A DNA stretch of 64,000 bases, taken from Lachnospiraceae bacterium. GTDB lineage: Bacteria > Bacillota > Clostridia > Lachnospirales > Lachnospiraceae. The notes under the pieces were generated by a model. That model ran no database searches, was not told where the DNA came from, and saw only the letters and a list, made by a program, of their open reading frames with translations. Below are positions 61,115 to 64,000 of the stretch, in pieces. The stretch covers positions 1 through 64,000 of the forward strand of contig JAFSIQ010000043.1 of NCBI GenBank assembly GCA_017439675.1. The letters are read 5' to 3'. A program made the position numbers and the translations under genes. Every line of letters starts with the position of its first letter. Position 1 is the stretch's first letter.

Positions 61115-61864
61115 TCATCTCTTTTGAATCTGTATTTTTCCTTTCACACTTGCTACATTGTATGCTTGTTCTCCACACCATACATTAAACTCTTCACAAA
61201 CAATATTATAATTGTCTAATTGCGCTGTCGTTTCAAGATATATCTGTTCTAATCTCTCTTTATCAAGCTTGTAATTGTCTTCGTAATATAGATTTAATTG
61301 TATTGGAAATTCATGTAAATTATCGCCTGTATATCGAGGAATAAATATCTCTTCTCTATAAAAATTGCCAGAATAAGCTTCTTTCGAATGTGATTTCACC
61401 AAAAAACACCAACTATAACATTTTAAGGATGATGTATCTATTTTGCTCGCTTCACCCTGCTCAGCAAAATATGCATATATACACTCAAATGCCAATTCCA
61501 CTTGCTTATATAATTCATTTAGTTGCCCATTATCACCATACAAATACGGATTTTTATCATCTTCTTTTACATAGCACAGAAACAAACACTCTTCACCAGC
61601 CATTTTAAATGAAAATCTGTAATCAAAGAAATTCGCAACATTTAATTCTGAAAGTGGTAACCGCTCATTCTTTACATTGATATCCATTCCATATTTCTCT
61701 TCTAAAAAATCTTCTGCAAACTGATGCAAAACACATTGATCAATAAATGCTGGAATAATGGACTTTGCCAACGGAACAAACAGCCAGCCCCACGCCACGA
61801 AACAAACCGCAACAAAGCTAGCTTTGACAAACCATAAGATACCTTTTCCTATTTTCGCTATCAT
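61115..61864 (-). CDS. Uncharacterised single-pass membrane protein
   Basis: 249 residues. One N-terminal membrane helix (about 10-38, AKIGKGILWFVKASFVAVCF) is followed by an extracellular or cytosolic mixed alpha/beta domain with six or more Cys (CLFLCYVKED, FECIYAYFAEQ, KCYSWCFLV, IVCEEFNVWCG) and acidic character. AAGGA lies 7 nt before the ATG. It lies between a 56-residue membrane ORF and the helical-repeat protein. Unknown family. Confidence 0.7.
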   Translation of the reverse strand: MIAKIGKGILWFVKASFVAVCFVAWGWLFVPLAKSIIPAFIDQCVLHQFAEDFLEEKYGMDINVKNERLPLSELNVANFFDYRFSFKMAGEECLFLCYVKEDDKNPYLYGDNGQLNELYKQVELAFECIYAYFAEQGEASKIDTSSLKCYSWCFLVKSHSKEAYSGNFYREEIFIPRYTGDNLHEFPIQLNLYYEDNYKLDKERLEQIYLETTAQLDNYNIVCEEFNVWCGEQAYNVASVKGKIQIQKR

Positions 61865-61885
61865 ATTGTTTTCCTTTCCTGCAAT

Positions 61886-62056
61886 TTACAATGCTACGGC
61901 CAAAGCTAATGAAAGTAATGTGATTATTCCACATAGAACAATCCATTTATCCTTCCAAAAAGAATATTTCTCTTTTCTTCTCATCTGCCATATCACTCTC
62001 GCAACGATATAAATCACAAGCGTATAGCTCCCAAAATAAGCTAATAAATGAACCAT
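61886..62056 (-). CDS. Small 56-residue two-helix membrane protein
   Basis: MVHLLAYFGSYTLVIYIVAR forms a first membrane helix, followed by a basic loop (QMRRKEKYSFWKDKW) and a second helix ending in GIITLLSLALAVAL. By the positive-inside rule both ends face outward. GAGG lies 6 nt before the ATG. It is spaced 40 nt from the transglutaminase gene and 21 nt from the next, so it is part of the same transcript. Family unrecognised. Confidence 0.7.
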   Translation of the reverse strand: MVHLLAYFGSYTLVIYIVARVIWQMRRKEKYSFWKDKWIVLCGIITLLSLALAVAL

Positions 62057-62096
62057 TACTCACCTCTATCACTTCTCCTCACAGAAGTTTTTTCTG

Positions 62097-64000
62097 TTAC
62101 TGATTCTTTCTCTCCAGTGAAATCACACCCAATCTGTAATATCCCTGTAATTGTTGCTGCCCCATTCCATCCATGACTTCTCGTACAATGCTTTGGAATT
62201 CTCCATTGGTAAGCGTCACATCTGTTCGTAAAACAACTTTACTTCCCAAAGATAATTCCTTAATAAACACATCTGCAATTTCTTCTTTCTCGTAATATTT
62301 CCCCACTAAATGATAGTATTCATATTCCTTACTCTTTGCAGCAAAATTCTCTAAGCTCTCTTTACAAAGATAACTCGCATCTTCCTTTAACATATAACCA
62401 GCTACTTCATCTGATACGTTTAATAAAATATTTTCCATCTCGTCATTATCGTTGCTAGTCACATCCACAACAACCCAGTCATTCCCAATTTTGACCTTAT
62501 TCCACGCATGCTTCTCGCTGCCATTCAATGTTCCTGTTACCACAATGGATTCCACCCCCATGGACTTTGCCAAGAGCTGAAATGCCCCTGCATACGCAAG
62601 ACAAACGCCCTTCTTATTAACCAATGCACCATAGGGTGTGAAAGAATCGGAATAATCCCCTAGCGAATCTTCCACCGCTTCATCATATGCTACATTGTCA
62701 CAAAGATAAGCGTTAATTGCTAACACCTTATCTACATCTGACATTCCATCTTCCACAATCTCATCTGCTACAAATTTCACTTTCCTGATTGTTTCATGTT
62801 GTTTCTGAACTCGTACCGTCTGTTCTTCCTCATAGATAATTGTAGCGGTTTTCCCTGACTTGGAAAAAGTCACTTCCTTCACTGACGGAATCAGCGGATT
62901 TTGATAATAAGCTTCATAAAAGGAATCTTCAAAGGTTTCTTTACGAATTGTTCCAAACTCCTCAGGAATCGTTATCGTTTCCTGTCCCTTCAATAAACAT
63001 TCAGCAAGATAACGGCTTATATCATTGGTTGCAACAGGTTCTGTTAAGAGGTTGTCACCAAAATCGTTCAAACTTGTTGAATCGTTCTGTTCTGAATGAT
63101 TCCCTTCATTTGTGCAATCCTCATCACTTGCCGCCTCTGATTGCACCGTAACCTCTACTTCCTTTAGCATCCCTTGCATTTTACTCTTAAGAATATTCTG
63201 TCGTTCCTCTAATGTCTTTAACTCCTTTTGATAAGAAGCCTTATCAAACTCTTTTATATAAACCGTTCCCCAAAAATCTGTACCCTCAATGGTATAGGGT
63301 AATGAAATCATTTCCTTCGGTCCATCCTCCCAATCTGTGATATTCACAAGCTCGGCTTTTTCCACATCATACACAATGAGGCGTTGTACCATTGTTCCAT
63401 CGCAAAGTTGAATCCATTGGTATCGAGGAGTCACCTCTATACTCTCCGCAAATCGCGCAAAAGAATACTCCTCTTCCCCTATTTCAGATTTGGCATAAGG
63501 AAGCCTACTTGCCATCTCCTTCTTAGAAATAAGCGTGCTTACCATGGAGGTTCCTTCTTCACAAACCGCAATCACACCAATGTAGTACTCCCGGTCCGGC
63601 TCGTTAAAATGCACCATGTTCAGTTCTTGATTCATGTACTCATCCACAGTCTTAGCTTGCCAGGTCGTTTCTGTGGTTTCTGCAACAATATCACAACTCT
63701 CATACAATCCACTTAGTTCTTCATCTAACATATGTACTGCCTGTACAATCAAATATTTTCTTGCACCTTCTACCGGCTCCCATGACAATGTTCCATTACC
63801 ATATTCTGATACTTCAAAATGAAAATTCTTCGGTGTGTTTAACTCACCTTTTATTGTAAGCTCTGTGATTTCAGGAGCATCTAATTGCTCTCCAGTCTGC
63901 AAATCTCTCCAACAGACAAGATACATAGTTCCTAAATTACCCCAGTCCTGATTCTCATCTTTATCGAACAGATAATAATCGGAATGTTCTACTTCTCTTA
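62097..64000 (-). CDS. Transglutaminase-domain protein, 5' end outside the window
   Basis: The frame runs open to the right edge (codons before the first ATG at 63926 read through KREVEHSDYYLF), so the N-terminus is missing. 634 residues are present. An FN3-like or beta domain with YGNGTLSWEPVEGARKYLI is followed by a long middle part with Ser/Asn-rich spacer. A transglutaminase-like domain comes next, with the Cys in KKGVCLAYAGAFQLLAKSMG, His in NGSEKHAWNKVKIGNDW and Asp in VVVDVTSNDND. The C-terminal 70 residues form a beta tail. Peptide cross-linking or cleavage is possible; no target is visible. Confidence 0.88.
   Translation of the reverse strand, partial: REVEHSDYYLFDKDENQDWGNLGTMYLVCWRDLQTGEQLDAPEITELTIKGELNTPKNFHFEVSEYGNGTLSWEPVEGARKYLIVQAVHMLDEELSGLYESCDIVAETTETTWQAKTVDEYMNQELNMVHFNEPDREYYIGVIAVCEEGTSMVSTLISKKEMASRLPYAKSEIGEEEYSFARFAESIEVTPRYQWIQLCDGTMVQRLIVYDVEKAELVNITDWEDGPKEMISLPYTIEGTDFWGTVYIKEFDKASYQKELKTLEERQNILKSKMQGMLKEVEVTVQSEAASDEDCTNEGNHSEQNDSTSLNDFGDNLLTEPVATNDISRYLAECLLKGQETITIPEEFGTIRKETFEDSFYEAYYQNPLIPSVKEVTFSKSGKTATIIYEEEQTVRVQKQHETIRKVKFVADEIVEDGMSDVDKVLAINAYLCDNVAYDEAVEDSLGDYSDSFTPYGALVNKKGVCLAYAGAFQLLAKSMGVESIVVTGTLNGSEKHAWNKVKIGNDWVVVDVTSNDNDEMENILLNVSDEVAGYMLKEDASYLCKESLENFAAKSKEYEYYHLVGKYYEKEEIADVFIKELSLGSKVVLRTDVTLTNGEFQSIVREVMDGMGQQQLQGYYRLGVISLERKNQ

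Overview
The window looks like chromosome from a low-G+C, anaerobic Gram-positive bacterium of the Lachnospiraceae/Clostridia type. The evidence is strong AGGAGG-type ribosome sites, TTGACA/TATAAT promoters, an oxygen-sensitive class III ribonucleotide reductase, exported Big_2, FN3 and NlpC/P60 proteins, an ECF transporter, and a YjfB-type motility protein that hints at flagella. This family assignment is inferred from gene content only. Nearly all genes are on the minus strand. Plus-strand exceptions are nrdD-nrdG-dut, one tRNA-Gln, an anion transporter and a flavodoxin-ferredoxin protein.

Layout. 1-304: a broken XRE regulator beside a palindromic element cut by the window edge. 398-6205: a two-component system, then a GntR-controlled ABC exporter operon with a CPBP protease. 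6338-14444: a cobalamin-riboswitch locus with a two-component ECF transporter (T protein plus a fused ATPase-ATPase-S protein) and three exported proteins that together resemble the parts of transcobalamin/intrinsic factor. A small HNH-repeat protein lies in the same transcript. 14419-18231: a Cys-rich small protein, lysS, greA and an exported trigger-factor-like foldase. 18455-21817: nrdD-nrdG-dut behind paired NrdR-like boxes. 21882-32913: cell-wall, hydrolase, deacetylase, NatAB-like ABC, CPBP, RidA, CvfB and thioesterase genes. 33048-40136: tRNA-Gln and a MoxR-DUF58-transglutaminase-GH3-WYL operon preceded by a previously missed 35-residue ORF. 40163-42247: a ClC channel/antiporter and a MIF homologue separated by eight 41-bp tandem repeats and a long hairpin. 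42579-49363: lactaldehyde reductase, a cytidylate-kinase-like protein, DUF1015, an amino-acid ABC transporter whose binding domain is circularly permuted, and a HAD phosphatase. 49477-56309: PadR-DUF1700-DUF4097, an anion transporter, EFR1, DegV and RarA. 56469-64000: a run of uncharacterised membrane and PH-like proteins ending in a transglutaminase cut by the window edge.

The strongest candidate for an undescribed system is the B12 locus. The riboswitch has its own promoter and sits upstream of a translationally coupled chain of genes. A toroid (alpha/alpha-barrel) protein and two DUF4430-type beta-domain proteins are exported, and an ECF transporter follows. This suggests capture of corrinoids by a split, multi-protein version of the animal intrinsic-factor fold. 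Other items of interest are the circularly permuted substrate-binding domain, the 41-bp minisatellite upstream of the ClC gene, and the uncharacterised locus at the right end.
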